Assembly: GCA_902555665.1 (NCBI GenBank)
Contig: CACDTF010000001.1
Coordinates: 50,308 to 114,307 of the forward strand
Origin: an uncultured Pelagibacteraceae bacterium
Lineage (GTDB): Bacteria > Pseudomonadota > Alphaproteobacteria > Pelagibacterales > Pelagibacteraceae
Length of the DNA stretch: 64,000 bases
Direction: 5' to 3'
Shown one piece after another: positions 9,828 to 22,048 of this stretch (positions are counted from its first letter, which is position 1; every line of letters begins with the position of its first letter). The notes under the pieces were generated by a model, which saw only the letters and a program-made list of their open reading frames with translations, did not search any database and was not told where the DNA came from. Made by a program: the position numbers and the translations under genes.

Positions 9828-11452
9828 TATAATTTATTTATTTCCCACTTTATTGTCTGTTCTTTTTTATTATTCATACCTGAGATAAAAATATTTTGGT
9901 TTTCTTTATATGAATTTTTATTACCGAAATATAAACCATTATCAATATTAATATCAAAGTTATCACAACTAAATTTCCAACCTTCCTCATCTAATTCAAT
10001 TAGTATTGATTTGTTATCCTGTGTTTTCATTACTTTTGAGTTTGGATCAAGATGAAATCTAATATCAAATTTAATTTCCTTACCTGGATTTTTTCTTAAT
10101 AACTTATCATAGCCAATAAATTTCATATGTTGTGGGTAGAATTCAATTTCTCTCTCGTAAATGGTTCCAAATTTAATTAAATATCCATCATGTGTACCTG
10201 ATATTTTCCAATAATTATTTTCAAAAACTACATTTTTTTTTGATACTTTCAGTCCTTTATCAACAATCAAATTTTTTTGATGCTTCATAAAATTAGAAGA
10301 GGAATAATCCTCAATGCTTAAAGCACAATGTAAAGCTGTGCTTCTTGATAATTTATTAAATTTATTATTTTTGTCTGGATAATAACCAGCATTAGAAATT
10401 AATTTTTTATCATTAGAAAATATTTCAAATGATAAAGCTCCTGCTTGATAGTCGTTAGAAAATATTTTATTAGGGCTAGATCCAATATCTGCAGCAAGAA
10501 TTATTTTTTTATTTTTTAGTATTGCATATCCACCAAGTTCATTGATTTGATTTTTAAAAGTATAACCAAACCTTTTTAAATATTGGTCAAATTCTGTATT
10601 TTCAGAAGAATAATTACCATTAAAAAAAATGTCTTGTTTGATGTTTTGCCATATAAAAGCGTAACTTGAACCTAAATAATAAATGGTTTCATCAATATAT
10701 TCAGGAATTAAACTCTGAGATTCTTTGAACCACTCTCTAATAATTATTAAGTATTTTAAATAAAATATTAATTGTCTGATATTTCTAGATTTTGTAAAAC
10801 CCTGGTTGTCAATTGAAGATTTAATAATATTTTTTAATAAATTTAATCCATTATCTAAATATTGTTTTTCATTTTTGTAAGTCAATCCAGTTAAAATTAT
10901 TGCAGCACAACCAATCATTTTATTTTCTACTTCTTTTGGATTTTTTATTTCATGTAATAAATGATTAGTTTGTTTTTGAATCATATGATCAAAAGTAGAT
11001 CTGTATTCCTGGTCACTATCTTCATAAGTTAGCTGATGATTTGATAACCATGAAATAATTCTTTTTGCTGTTAAATCAAATTCCCAGCTTTTTTTTTGAT
11101 ATTTACTATTATTTGAAATCCAGTTTTTGATAACTGTTTGTGTAGTTTTTTTTGAAGATTTTAAATTTAAACTAAAAAACCAAAAAAAATTATTTAATTT
11201 TTCATAATCTTTTGAGCTTAAATTATCTTGCCAAATTGATTCAATCGCAAAGTCTTCAATTTTATATTTTTTATTTTGGTATTTTATTATTGATGAAAGT
11301 AAATGAGGACTTGGTTTATATTCAAAACTACTATCAAAAGTTTTTGATATCTTTTTTTCGTAAAAATTTGAATTCTGATAAATTGATTTAAAACTATTTT
11401 TTATATTAAAATAAAATTGACCTAAAATACCTAAGGAATTTTTAATAATCAT
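9827..11452 (-). CDS. Heparinase II/III family protein
   Basis: C-terminal heparinase-like domain (AADIGSSPNKIFSNDYQAGALSFEIF), purH-rpe neighbourhood. Confidence 0.8.
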   Translation of the reverse strand: MIIKNSLGILGQFYFNIKNSFKSIYQNSNFYEKKISKTFDSSFEYKPSPHLLSSIIKYQNKKYKIEDFAIESIWQDNLSSKDYEKLNNFFWFFSLNLKSSKKTTQTVIKNWISNNSKYQKKSWEFDLTAKRIISWLSNHQLTYEDSDQEYRSTFDHMIQKQTNHLLHEIKNPKEVENKMIGCAAIILTGLTYKNEKQYLDNGLNLLKNIIKSSIDNQGFTKSRNIRQLIFYLKYLIIIREWFKESQSLIPEYIDETIYYLGSSYAFIWQNIKQDIFFNGNYSSENTEFDQYLKRFGYTFKNQINELGGYAILKNKKIILAADIGSSPNKIFSNDYQAGALSFEIFSNDKKLISNAGYYPDKNNKFNKLSRSTALHCALSIEDYSSSNFMKHQKNLIVDKGLKVSKKNVVFENNYWKISGTHDGYLIKFGTIYEREIEFYPQHMKFIGYDKLLRKNPGKEIKFDIRFHLDPNSKVMKTQDNKSILIELDEEGWKFSCDNFDINIDNGLYFGNKNSYKENQNIFISGMNNKKEQTIKWEINKL

Positions 11453-11456
11453 TAAC

Positions 11457-12116
11457 TTATTTTAATTTTAATAAATTAATATTTTTCTTTATATCTCCAT
11501 CATTACTTTTGAATACTGTAGTACCAGAAACAAGAATGTTGGCACCGGCATCAATTGCACTTTTGCAATTATCAAAATCGATTCCGCCATCAATTTCTAT
11601 GTCAAAAGCCATCTTTTTTTGTTCTTTTATTTTTTTTAATTCTTTAATTTTATCTAAAACTTCTGGCATAAATTTTTGACCTCCAAATCCAGGATTTACA
11701 CTCATAATTAAAACTAAATCAATTTGATCTAATAGATTTAATATTAAATCAATTTTAGATTCAGGATTAAGTGAAACTCCAACTTTTTTATTTTTTTTTT
11801 TTATTTTTTTAATTGAATTTTCTAAATTATCAGTTGCTTCGGGATGAATAGTAATTATATCTGCTCCCGCATCAGCGTAAGCATCTATATATTTATGAAC
11901 TGGTGATATCATTAAGTGAACATCAAATTTTAATGAGCAATGTTTTCGAAGAGCTTTAATTACAGGTGGCCCAATCGTTAAATTAGGAACAAAATGACCA
12001 TCCATGACATCCACATGGATCATATCAGCTCCACCTTCTTCGAGTCTTTTAATTTCTGAACCTAATTGACTAAAGTCAGCTGATAAAATTGATGGTGAAA
12101 TTTGTATATTTTTCAT
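11457..12116 (-). CDS. rpe: Ribulose-phosphate 3-epimerase
   Basis: ISPSILSADFSQLG; HVDVMDGHFVPNLTIGP; SVNPGFGGQKFM. Confidence 0.97.
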   Translation of the reverse strand: MKNIQISPSILSADFSQLGSEIKRLEEGGADMIHVDVMDGHFVPNLTIGPPVIKALRKHCSLKFDVHLMISPVHKYIDAYADAGADIITIHPEATDNLENSIKKIKKKNKKVGVSLNPESKIDLILNLLDQIDLVLIMSVNPGFGGQKFMPEVLDKIKELKKIKEQKKMAFDIEIDGGIDFDNCKSAIDAGANILVSGTTVFKSNDGDIKKNINLLKLK

Positions 12117-12150
12117 TGATTGCTAGATTAACTAGTATCAATTTTAAAAA

Positions 12151-12501
12151 TTAAAATGAATTAAAAAATTGATAAATTTGTCTAGAAATTTCACTCTCCA
12201 AAGGAAATGACAACATTCCCATCACCGAATACCCCAAGATCCAAGGCATTAGATAAAATCTAATCATGTAGAAAAACCAAGCAACATACAAAGGCACTAA
12301 TGGTCCAATAATAAATGAAGGTGTGATTGGTTTAAATAATTTAATTAATGGGTTAGTATATTTTACGAATACTCTCATGAAAAAGAATTGAGAATCTTCT
12401 CTTTGAAAAATGTTCATGGCCACTCTTCCAATTAGAGTCCACATAATAATCCCAAGCAAATAATCTATAAAATATATTAAAGGATGAAAATTTGCTGACA
12501 T
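12151..12501 (-). CDS. Small membrane protein, YggT-like
   Basis: Hydrophobic helices with FVKYTNPLIKLFKPITPS, resembling YggT. Confidence 0.5.
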   Translation of the reverse strand: MSANFHPLIYFIDYLLGIIMWTLIGRVAMNIFQREDSQFFFMRVFVKYTNPLIKLFKPITPSFIIGPLVPLYVAWFFYMIRFYLMPWILGYSVMGMLSFPLESEISRQIYQFFNSF

Positions 12502-12533
12502 TCAAAATTTATATTGGAAAAAGTATTGAAATA

Positions 12534-12559
12534 AAAGGGGCGAAATTAATCGCCCCTTT
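12534..12559 (-). terminator. Stem-loop terminator downstream of the symporter gene
   Basis: AAAGGGGCGA-AATTAA-TCGCCCCTTT; T-rich tract follows on the minus strand. Confidence 0.8.
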
Positions 12560-12569
12560 AAAAGATTAT

Positions 12570-14381
12570 TTAGTGTGATTTACCAAGAATTGATTTACCA
12601 CTCGGTACACGTACATCATCAACCATTTTTTGAGTAGCTTTATCTGGTTCTGCAGTCATTAAACTGACCACTACCATTAAAACTAAACTAACAGCTGATC
12701 CGAAGATACCAAATGTTAACTGTGTTATTCCTAGGAATCCACTTCCACCAGTTCGTACCCAAACTAAGTACCAAGCACCGGCGATTAGACCACCTAGCAT
12801 ACCAGCAATCGCTCCTTGTCTGTTAGCTCTCTTCCACCATACACCAAGTACAAGTGGGAAGAACAATCCAGACATCGCAAAATCAAATGCCCAGATAACC
12901 GAACCTAAGATTCCTTGAATCTCCATTGCTGCAATAGTTGCTCCAGCAAAACCAATTATTACAAGTAATACCCTTGCAACAAGAAGTCGTTTTGCAGTTT
13001 CCGCTTTTGGATCAATGATCTTATAATAAACATCATGTGATATAGCGTTTGCAATCGCTAGAATCAAACCATCGGCAGTAGACATGGCAGCTGCCATACC
13101 TCCTGCAGCAACTAGACCTGAAATTACGTAAGGTAATCCAGCTATCTCTGGTGTTGCTAATACAACGGCTTTACCACCCATGAAGAACTCATTTAATTCT
13201 AGAGTTCCATTTCCGTTAAAGTCGCTGATAAACATTAGGTTTGCTTGGTTCCAGTTTTGGTACCAATCTATCGCTTCCACTTCTGCAAATGTCTTACCGA
13301 TAATACCAGTTGGTAAATTCGGGTCGATCAATGATAACTTAGATAATGTAGCTAACATTGGAGCAGAAGAGTAAAGTAGGAAGATAAAGAATAATGACCA
13401 ACCTACTGATTTTCTAGCTGCTTTTACACTTGGAGTAGTAAAGTATCTCATCATCACGTGCGGTAACGAAGCTGTTCCCATCATCATCGCTAATGCTAAT
13501 GAAATAAATGCCCAAGGTGTAGCGTTAACTGCAGAGTGAGCTTTAGTTATTCCTGCTAAGCCTTTAGGTACTGATTTTAGATCAGCAGCTGCGTTTTTAA
13601 CAAAACCGAACTGTTGTTCTAACTCACCAATTCTAGCTACCTCATCAGCTAACATAAAGTGAGGGAAAAAACCCGCACCCATTTTGTTACTGATCCAGAA
13701 TACTGGAAGCAAGTAAGCTATAATTAGTACAATGTATTGTGCAACCTGTGTCCAAGTTACCCCTCTCATACCACCTAACATTGAACATAATAAGATACTT
13801 ATTAGTCCAACATAAACTGCGTATTGGAATGGGATATCAAGTGCAACAGATGCAATAGTACCTGTAGCGTTAATTTGTGCAGTCACATAAGTAAATGAAG
13901 CAACAGTTAAAACTACAACTGCGCTAAATCTAGCTAAATTACCACCGTATCTAGTACCTATAAAATCTGGAACTGTATAACAGCCAAATTTTCTTAAGTA
14001 TGGTGCTAATAAAGATGCAACAAGCACGTAACCACCAGTCCAACCTACAAGTAGAGCCATATAGCCGTAACCTTTAAAGTAAATACCACCCGCCATTGCA
14101 ACGAATGAAGCACCAGACATCCAGTCTGCTGCAGTCGCCATTCCGTTGAAGACTGTTGGTACTTGCCTACCAGCTACGTAATATGCATCTGCTTGGGCTG
14201 TTCTTGATAGCCAACCGATTAATGCATAGATGAATACAGTAAATGCAACGAAAGCAATACCGATCGCTTTAGCTGTCATACCCATCTGTTCAGCAATTGC
14301 CATAATGATTATGAAACCTATAAATCCTCCGGTATAGATCCCGTAAACTTTAGGCAAATTATCTATGAAATTACCTTTCAT
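12570..14381 (-). CDS. Sodium:solute symporter (ActP/VC_2705-like acetate-type permease)
   Basis: SSS-family helices (ADWMSGASFVAMAGGIYFKGYGYMALLVGWTGGY); preceded by a DUF4212 subunit; acs nearby. Confidence 0.88.
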   Translation of the reverse strand: MKGNFIDNLPKVYGIYTGGFIGFIIIMAIAEQMGMTAKAIGIAFVAFTVFIYALIGWLSRTAQADAYYVAGRQVPTVFNGMATAADWMSGASFVAMAGGIYFKGYGYMALLVGWTGGYVLVASLLAPYLRKFGCYTVPDFIGTRYGGNLARFSAVVVLTVASFTYVTAQINATGTIASVALDIPFQYAVYVGLISILLCSMLGGMRGVTWTQVAQYIVLIIAYLLPVFWISNKMGAGFFPHFMLADEVARIGELEQQFGFVKNAAADLKSVPKGLAGITKAHSAVNATPWAFISLALAMMMGTASLPHVMMRYFTTPSVKAARKSVGWSLFFIFLLYSSAPMLATLSKLSLIDPNLPTGIIGKTFAEVEAIDWYQNWNQANLMFISDFNGNGTLELNEFFMGGKAVVLATPEIAGLPYVISGLVAAGGMAAAMSTADGLILAIANAISHDVYYKIIDPKAETAKRLLVARVLLVIIGFAGATIAAMEIQGILGSVIWAFDFAMSGLFFPLVLGVWWKRANRQGAIAGMLGGLIAGAWYLVWVRTGGSGFLGITQLTFGIFGSAVSLVLMVVVSLMTAEPDKATQKMVDDVRVPSGKSILGKSH

Positions 14382-14641
14382 TATTCGTCCTCTCTTTCGC
14401 TAAAGCCGAACTCTTCATCGATTTTTTCTTGTCTATTCGCAAACCAGAAAATTAGGATTACGAATGCACCAAGAGATCCCTGACATGTAAACCAGTATGT
14501 CCAAGGATAACCGAAAGGTCCTGTGACCTTGTTCATTTCAGCTCCAAAGAGAAAGATGCCAATTGAGAAAACAAACCAGATTGCCAGTGTTATAAATAAC
14601 AATCCCCTGGTTTTTTCCCAGTGTTTTTGTTGATTTGACAT
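14381..14641 (-). CDS. DUF4212 small subunit of the symporter
   Basis: HWEKTRGLLFITLAIWFVFSIGIFLFG...GYPWTYWFTCQGSL. Confidence 0.88.
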   Translation of the reverse strand: MSNQQKHWEKTRGLLFITLAIWFVFSIGIFLFGAEMNKVTGPFGYPWTYWFTCQGSLGAFVILIFWFANRQEKIDEEFGFSEREDE

Positions 14642-14776
14642 TTATACCTCTCTATTTAGTTATAACTGGATGAAACCATAACCATTATGAGGGTTTTGAA
14701 AAGACCTAAAATTCACCATATTAGGTACTTATTTACTTACTTTTTTAAGATATAATTGGCGCACTTACAAATTAAC

Positions 14777-15396
14777 ATGGCAAAATACAAATTAACTTGG
14801 AGAGATATTAAACTTGAGGATTTCAAAACATATTTATTCGCTATGTTTAAGGCGTTTATTCCCAAAAAAAAAATAAAAAATTTAGATGAACTAGAACAAT
14901 TTATTCAAACAAAATCTGCTTGGGCAACTCAAGTTACTTTATATAATTATTTAAAAACCCGAATGGGAACAAGATATGTTCTTCATTTTGATAATGATGA
15001 ATTTATGTCATCAGTAAATCTTGCTAAATGGAATATTTATTCGGTTGCATTACAAGATTTAACTTTTTTTACTTTTTCATATTTAAAAGTTAATTTTAAT
15101 TATCAGGACATTCATAAAGCAAACGAAATTTTTAATAAAATTTTAGATGATGAAATTTCTAACAAAATGCCATTAGATATTATAGATGAGTCTAGAAAAA
15201 GTTTTGACGAACGATTAGAGAAAATAAATTGGGATGGGTATTATCAAGACTTACCTTTTAATCCTAGTGCTCTTTCTTTATATAAGTGGGCTCCAATTGC
15301 AGATGAATTAAAAACTTTAGATCGAAAGATCGTTTTAAATTCGATGATTTTAAAATGGGATGTTGTTAAACAAGAGTTTAAAGATTTAATTCAGTT

Positions 15397-15400
<4 letters not shown>
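14777..15400 (+). CDS. Hypothetical protein
   Basis: Clear ORF ([20 protein letters not shown]...); no family recognised. ORF track starts at 14756. Confidence 0.65.
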
Positions 15401-17493
<2,093 letters not shown>

Positions 17494-17508
17494 AGGACAA
17501 TTTTTTTT

Positions 17509-17922
17509 TTAAATTTTACTCATGTTATTTATAATTTTCCAGCTTTTATAATCAACAGGCATTACTGAAAGCCTACTTTGCTTTATCAGAGCTAAATGGC
17601 TTAAATCCTTATTTTTTTTAATAGTTTCGAGCGTTATAGGCTTTGAAAATTTAGACTTAAATTGAACAGTAACGGCAACAAATCTCCCTGTTTTGTCTGT
17701 TTTATCTATATACGATTCTTTAACAACTTTTACTATTCCAACTATCTCTTTTCCTATGTTTGAATGATAAAAAAAACAAAGATCTCCTTTCCTCATACTT
17801 TTTAAATTTTTTGCAGCTTGATAATTTCTGACACCATCCCAAGGTGTACCTTTAATTCCAGCTTTCTTTTGTTGGTCAATTGACCAAACATCTGGTTCAG
17901 ATTTCATCAACCAATATTTCAT
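17509..17922 (-). CDS. EVE domain-containing protein
   Basis: MKYWLMKSEPDVWSIDQ...GVRNYQAAKNLKSMRKGDLCFFYHSN. Confidence 0.92.
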   Translation of the reverse strand: MKYWLMKSEPDVWSIDQQKKAGIKGTPWDGVRNYQAAKNLKSMRKGDLCFFYHSNIGKEIVGIVKVVKESYIDKTDKTGRFVAVTVQFKSKFSKPITLETIKKNKDLSHLALIKQSRLSVMPVDYKSWKIINNMSKI

Positions 17923-18995
17923 TACAATTGAACTCCAGCACCTTTGAGAAAAGCTGCATCTTCATCTAAAGGCCATCTAGGTTTTGCTGGATAATCTAAA
18001 TTATCAAATTGTTTTATTTTAAATTTCTCCAAACCTACCATTGCAATCATTGCTGCATTATCTCCACAAAACTCTATAGGTGGAAAAATATTTTTATAAT
18101 TATTTTCTTCACATAGATTAATTAACATAGTCCTAATTTTTTTATTTGCTGCAACTCCTCCAGCAACAACGAAAATTTTTTCATTTAATTCATTTATTTT
18201 TTCAAATTCAGTAAAAGCAATCTTTGTTTTTTTATATAAAATTTCCTCAATTGTTTTTTGAAAAGATGCTGCAAGATCATATTTATCTTGTTCTGATTTA
18301 ATTGTTTTGCTTATCTTCAACACGGCAGTTTTTAGACCTGCAAAAGAAAGATTGCATCCTCCTTTGCTAAAAATCGGTTTTGGTAAATCATATTTTTCTG
18401 GATCACCTTTTTTAGATAAAATTTCTATTTGAGGTCCTCCTGGAAATTCTATTCCTAAAAGCTTTGCCGTTTTGTCAAACGCCTCACCTAATGCATCATC
18501 AATAGTTGTTCCTAATCTTTTATATTTACCAAGGTTCTGAACACTTAAATATTGTGTGTGCCCACCTGAAATTAAAAGAAGTAAATATGGATAATTTAAA
18601 TTTGTATTTAGTTTTGGACTTAAAGCATGTCCCTCTAAATGATTAACAGCAATAAAAGGTTTATTCATTGCAGTTGCGAAAGCTTTACCAAAACTTAACC
18701 CAACTGATAAACAAACAATTAATCCAGGACCAGCGGTAGAAGCAACCGCATCTATTTCTTCAATTTTTCTTCCACTTTCATCAATAGCTTTTTTGACAAT
18801 CCAATCAATTTTTTCAATGTGTGAACGTGCTGCTAGTTCAGGAACTACACCACCAAACTCTCTATGAATCTCCACCTGGCTAGAAACAATGTTAGATAAA
18901 ACTACTGGGAATCCTTCTTCATTTTCTGTTATTAAAGAAGCTGCTGTTTCATCACAACTAGACTCTATTCCAAGAATTAAGGGTTTTTTGCTCAT
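17922..18995 (-). CDS. tsaD: tRNA N6-adenosine threonylcarbamoyltransferase
   Basis: LGIESSCDETAASL; NHLEGHALSPKL; LISGGHTQY. Confidence 0.97.
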   Translation of the reverse strand: MSKKPLILGIESSCDETAASLITENEEGFPVVLSNIVSSQVEIHREFGGVVPELAARSHIEKIDWIVKKAIDESGRKIEEIDAVASTAGPGLIVCLSVGLSFGKAFATAMNKPFIAVNHLEGHALSPKLNTNLNYPYLLLLISGGHTQYLSVQNLGKYKRLGTTIDDALGEAFDKTAKLLGIEFPGGPQIEILSKKGDPEKYDLPKPIFSKGGCNLSFAGLKTAVLKISKTIKSEQDKYDLAASFQKTIEEILYKKTKIAFTEFEKINELNEKIFVVAGGVAANKKIRTMLINLCEENNYKNIFPPIEFCGDNAAMIAMVGLEKFKIKQFDNLDYPAKPRWPLDEDAAFLKGAGVQL

Positions 18996-19049
18996 TCAAA
19001 TAGTTTTTAATAATTGTACAATCTTTATACAAGTAAGAAATAATTTTTT

Positions 19050-19964
19050 ATGAAAAAAATAATAATTGGATCTAGGGGTAGCAAGCTTGCCTTACTTTAT
19101 GCTCAACAAGCTAAAGATAAGATTATTGAAAATACCGACCTTGGTAATGAAGATATTTTAATTAAATCAATTACGACTAAAGGTGACGAAGTACAGGATA
19201 TAAGATTATCTGAGCTTGGTGGCAAAGGTTTGTTTTCTAGTAATATTGAAAAAGAGCTTCAGTTAAAAAATATTGATATTGCAGTCCATGCACTGAAAGA
19301 TATGCCTGCTAATGAAACAAAAGGATTAATAACAGACTCTTTCCTTGAAAGAAATGACCCTAGAGAGATTTTAATAACAAAGAACAAAAAAAAACTTAAA
19401 GACTTAAATCAAAAGTCAATTGTTGGTACCTCATCATACAGAAGAGAATTTCAAATAAAAAAAATTAGACAAGATTTGAACTGTAAACTAATTAGAGGAA
19501 ATGTAGATACTAGAATTAGAAAATTGAATGAAGGGATGTATGATGCAATTATTTTGTCGTATGCTGGTATCAAATTTTTAAAATATGAAAATGAAATCTC
19601 AGAAATTTTTTCAGCTGAAGAAATAATTCCTAGTGCAGGACAAGGCGTAATTGCTCTTCAGTGCAGGGAGAATGATGATGAGACAATTTCTATTTTAAAC
19701 AAAATTAATCATGAGGAAACATATAAAAGAGCTCACCTCGAGAGAAATATCTTAAAAGTTTTAGATGGAGATTGTGAAACAGCTATTGGTGCTCATTCAG
19801 TGGTTGATGGAGATAAGATTATAGTGGAGGCTGAACTTTTTTCTTTAGATGGTAAACAAAGATTTTATGAAAAAAAAGTTGGTAATTTGAATGAGTTTAA
19901 AGAAATTGGTAAAGAGATTGGAATACTTTTAAAAACAAAATCAAATAATTCATATAAAAGATAA
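19050..19964 (+). CDS. hemC: Hydroxymethylbilane synthase
   Basis: IIGSRGSKLALLYAQ; HALKDMPA; LDGDCETAIGAH. Confidence 0.96.
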   Translation: MKKIIIGSRGSKLALLYAQQAKDKIIENTDLGNEDILIKSITTKGDEVQDIRLSELGGKGLFSSNIEKELQLKNIDIAVHALKDMPANETKGLITDSFLERNDPREILITKNKKKLKDLNQKSIVGTSSYRREFQIKKIRQDLNCKLIRGNVDTRIRKLNEGMYDAIILSYAGIKFLKYENEISEIFSAEEIIPSAGQGVIALQCRENDDETISILNKINHEETYKRAHLERNILKVLDGDCETAIGAHSVVDGDKIIVEAELFSLDGKQRFYEKKVGNLNEFKEIGKEIGILLKTKSNNSYKR

Positions 19965-19965
19965 T

Positions 19966-20664
19966 ATGCATATTTTGTTAACTAGACCACTGGAGGATTG
20001 TTCTGAAATGATATTAAAATTTCAATCATTAGGACATCAAGTTTCTCATCTTCCATTAATAAAAATTGAAAAGGTTAATTATGAAGAAATTAACTTTTCT
20101 GAATATGGTGGAATTGTTTTTACTAGTGCAAATGCAGTAAAATTTTTAAACACAGTAAAATTAGATAAAAATATTAAATGCTTTTGTGTTGGAAATGCTA
20201 CAGAAAACAAAGCAAGAAGTGTTGGTTTTCAAAATACAATTGCAGCTGAAGGAAATGTTAGAAACTTAAAGGAGTTAATTATACAAAGTTATGAGTCCAA
20301 AAATAAAGAATTACTTTACGTTAGTGGTGAAACAATATCGGTTGATTTAGATCAACAGTTATTAAGCCAAGGTTTTAAGGTAAAAAGAATTATTAATTAT
20401 AGAGTAGATCATAATCAAAAATTTGATGAGAAATTTGTTAATGAATTAAAATTAAATATGCCTGATATGGTCTATGTTTACTCTCAAAATAGTGCGTCAA
20501 GTTTCTTAAATTTCATAAAGATTTACCAAACCGAAAATTTATGGATGAATACTAATTTGATGTGTATAGGCGAAAAAACCTCGTCAATACTGAACGAAAT
20601 CAAATGGAAAAAGATTTTTCTTTTTAACCCTGGAGAAGAAGAGTTTTTGTTATATAAAATTTAG
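19966..20664 (+). CDS. hemD: Uroporphyrinogen-III synthase
   Basis: ILLTRPLEDCSEM; GGIVFTSANAVKF; directly after hemC. Confidence 0.88.
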   Translation: MHILLTRPLEDCSEMILKFQSLGHQVSHLPLIKIEKVNYEEINFSEYGGIVFTSANAVKFLNTVKLDKNIKCFCVGNATENKARSVGFQNTIAAEGNVRNLKELIIQSYESKNKELLYVSGETISVDLDQQLLSQGFKVKRIINYRVDHNQKFDEKFVNELKLNMPDMVYVYSQNSASSFLNFIKIYQTENLWMNTNLMCIGEKTSSILNEIKWKKIFLFNPGEEEFLLYKI

Positions 20665-20666
20665 AA

Positions 20667-21752
20667 ATGGAATTAATTAATAATTTTTCGGAGATATTTT
20701 TATCAGTATGGAATAAAGGAATTCTTGGTGTTGATATCTTTCAAATCTTAATTGGTATTGGAATATTTTTACTATTCTTAATTTTTAGAGGTTTAATAAG
20801 CAAACTAGTTATTAAAAAATTAGAAATTATCTCGAAAAGAACAACGAATAAATTAGATGATACTTTTGTTCAATCACTTGTAGGTCCAGCAAGATTTTTA
20901 CCAATTGTATTAGGATTTTTTATTGCAAGCTACTACATGACTTTCTCACTAGAAGGAAGAGAAGTGGTAGATACAATTAATAGAACGTTGATCACTATTT
21001 TAATTTTTTGGGTAATTCACCAAATCATAGAACCAATCTCATACATACTTAGTGGTTTAGACAAATTGTTAACAAGGGAACTTATTGGCTGGATAATTAA
21101 ATCGTTAAAAATTTTAATTTTTATTTTAGGTTTAGCAGCAGTTTTAGAATTGTGGGGAATTAAAATAGGTCCAATCATTGCAGGTCTTGGATTGTTTGGT
21201 GTTGCTGTAGCATTAGGGGCACAAGATTTATTCAAAAATTTAATATCAGGAATTTTAGTTTTAGTTGAAAAGAGATTTAAAATTGGAGACTGGATAGCTG
21301 TCGAGGGTATTATTGAAGGTGTAGTAGAAAAGATTGGATTTAGATCAACAACAATTAGAAAGTTTGACAAATCTCTTGCTATTATTCCAAATTTTCAATT
21401 TGCCGAAAACGCAGTTGTAAATGTAAGTGAAACTTCAAATTGGTTAATCAGTTGGATTATTACACTTCAATATGACACTACGGTAGATCAGTTAAAAAAA
21501 ATTAGAGATGAAATCGAAAGTCATATTAATTCAAGCGAAGATTATAATACCTCAATTGGTGTTGCGGTAAGAGTTGATAAATTTTCTGATAGTTCAATAG
21601 ATATGTATGTAAGATGCTTTACAAAAACAGGAAGTTGGAATAATTGGCTTGATGTAAAAGAAAGATTAGCAATTGCGATTAAGGAAATTGTAGAAAAAAA
21701 TGGTGCTTCATTTGCTTTCCCAAGTCAGTCGATTTACGTTGAGAAAAAATGA
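20667..21752 (+). CDS. MscS-type mechanosensitive channel
   Basis: GLGLFGVAVALGAQDLFKNLISGILVLVEKRFKIGDWI. Confidence 0.93.
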   Translation: MELINNFSEIFLSVWNKGILGVDIFQILIGIGIFLLFLIFRGLISKLVIKKLEIISKRTTNKLDDTFVQSLVGPARFLPIVLGFFIASYYMTFSLEGREVVDTINRTLITILIFWVIHQIIEPISYILSGLDKLLTRELIGWIIKSLKILIFILGLAAVLELWGIKIGPIIAGLGLFGVAVALGAQDLFKNLISGILVLVEKRFKIGDWIAVEGIIEGVVEKIGFRSTTIRKFDKSLAIIPNFQFAENAVVNVSETSNWLISWIITLQYDTTVDQLKKIRDEIESHINSSEDYNTSIGVAVRVDKFSDSSIDMYVRCFTKTGSWNNWLDVKERLAIAIKEIVEKNGASFAFPSQSIYVEKK

Positions 21753-22039
21753 TAGCTATTTTTTATTTAGTTTTACAAATTTTAAAATTGTACTCTTATG
21801 TTGTAATCGCAAATGTTATTGTAAGTTGGTTAATAGCTTTTAATGTTCTTAATACTCAAAATAGGTTTGTGTATGCAATTTTAGAGTTGAGTTACAAATT
21901 AACCGAGCCTTTCCTGAATAAAATTAGACGTTTTTTGCCAAATTTAGGTTCACTAGATATTTCTCCAATCATTCTTCTTTTATTGATTTGGTTTATCGAA
22001 ATGTGTATGAAGCTGTACATCGCACCAATGATTTTTTAA
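21749..22039 (+). CDS. YggT family membrane protein
   Basis: IANVIVSWLIAFNVLN...LSYKLTEPFLNKIRRFLPNLGSLDISPIILLLLI. Confidence 0.88.
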   Translation: MIAIFYLVLQILKLYSYVVIANVIVSWLIAFNVLNTQNRFVYAILELSYKLTEPFLNKIRRFLPNLGSLDISPIILLLLIWFIEMCMKLYIAPMIF

Positions 22040-22048
22040 AAGAAAAAT

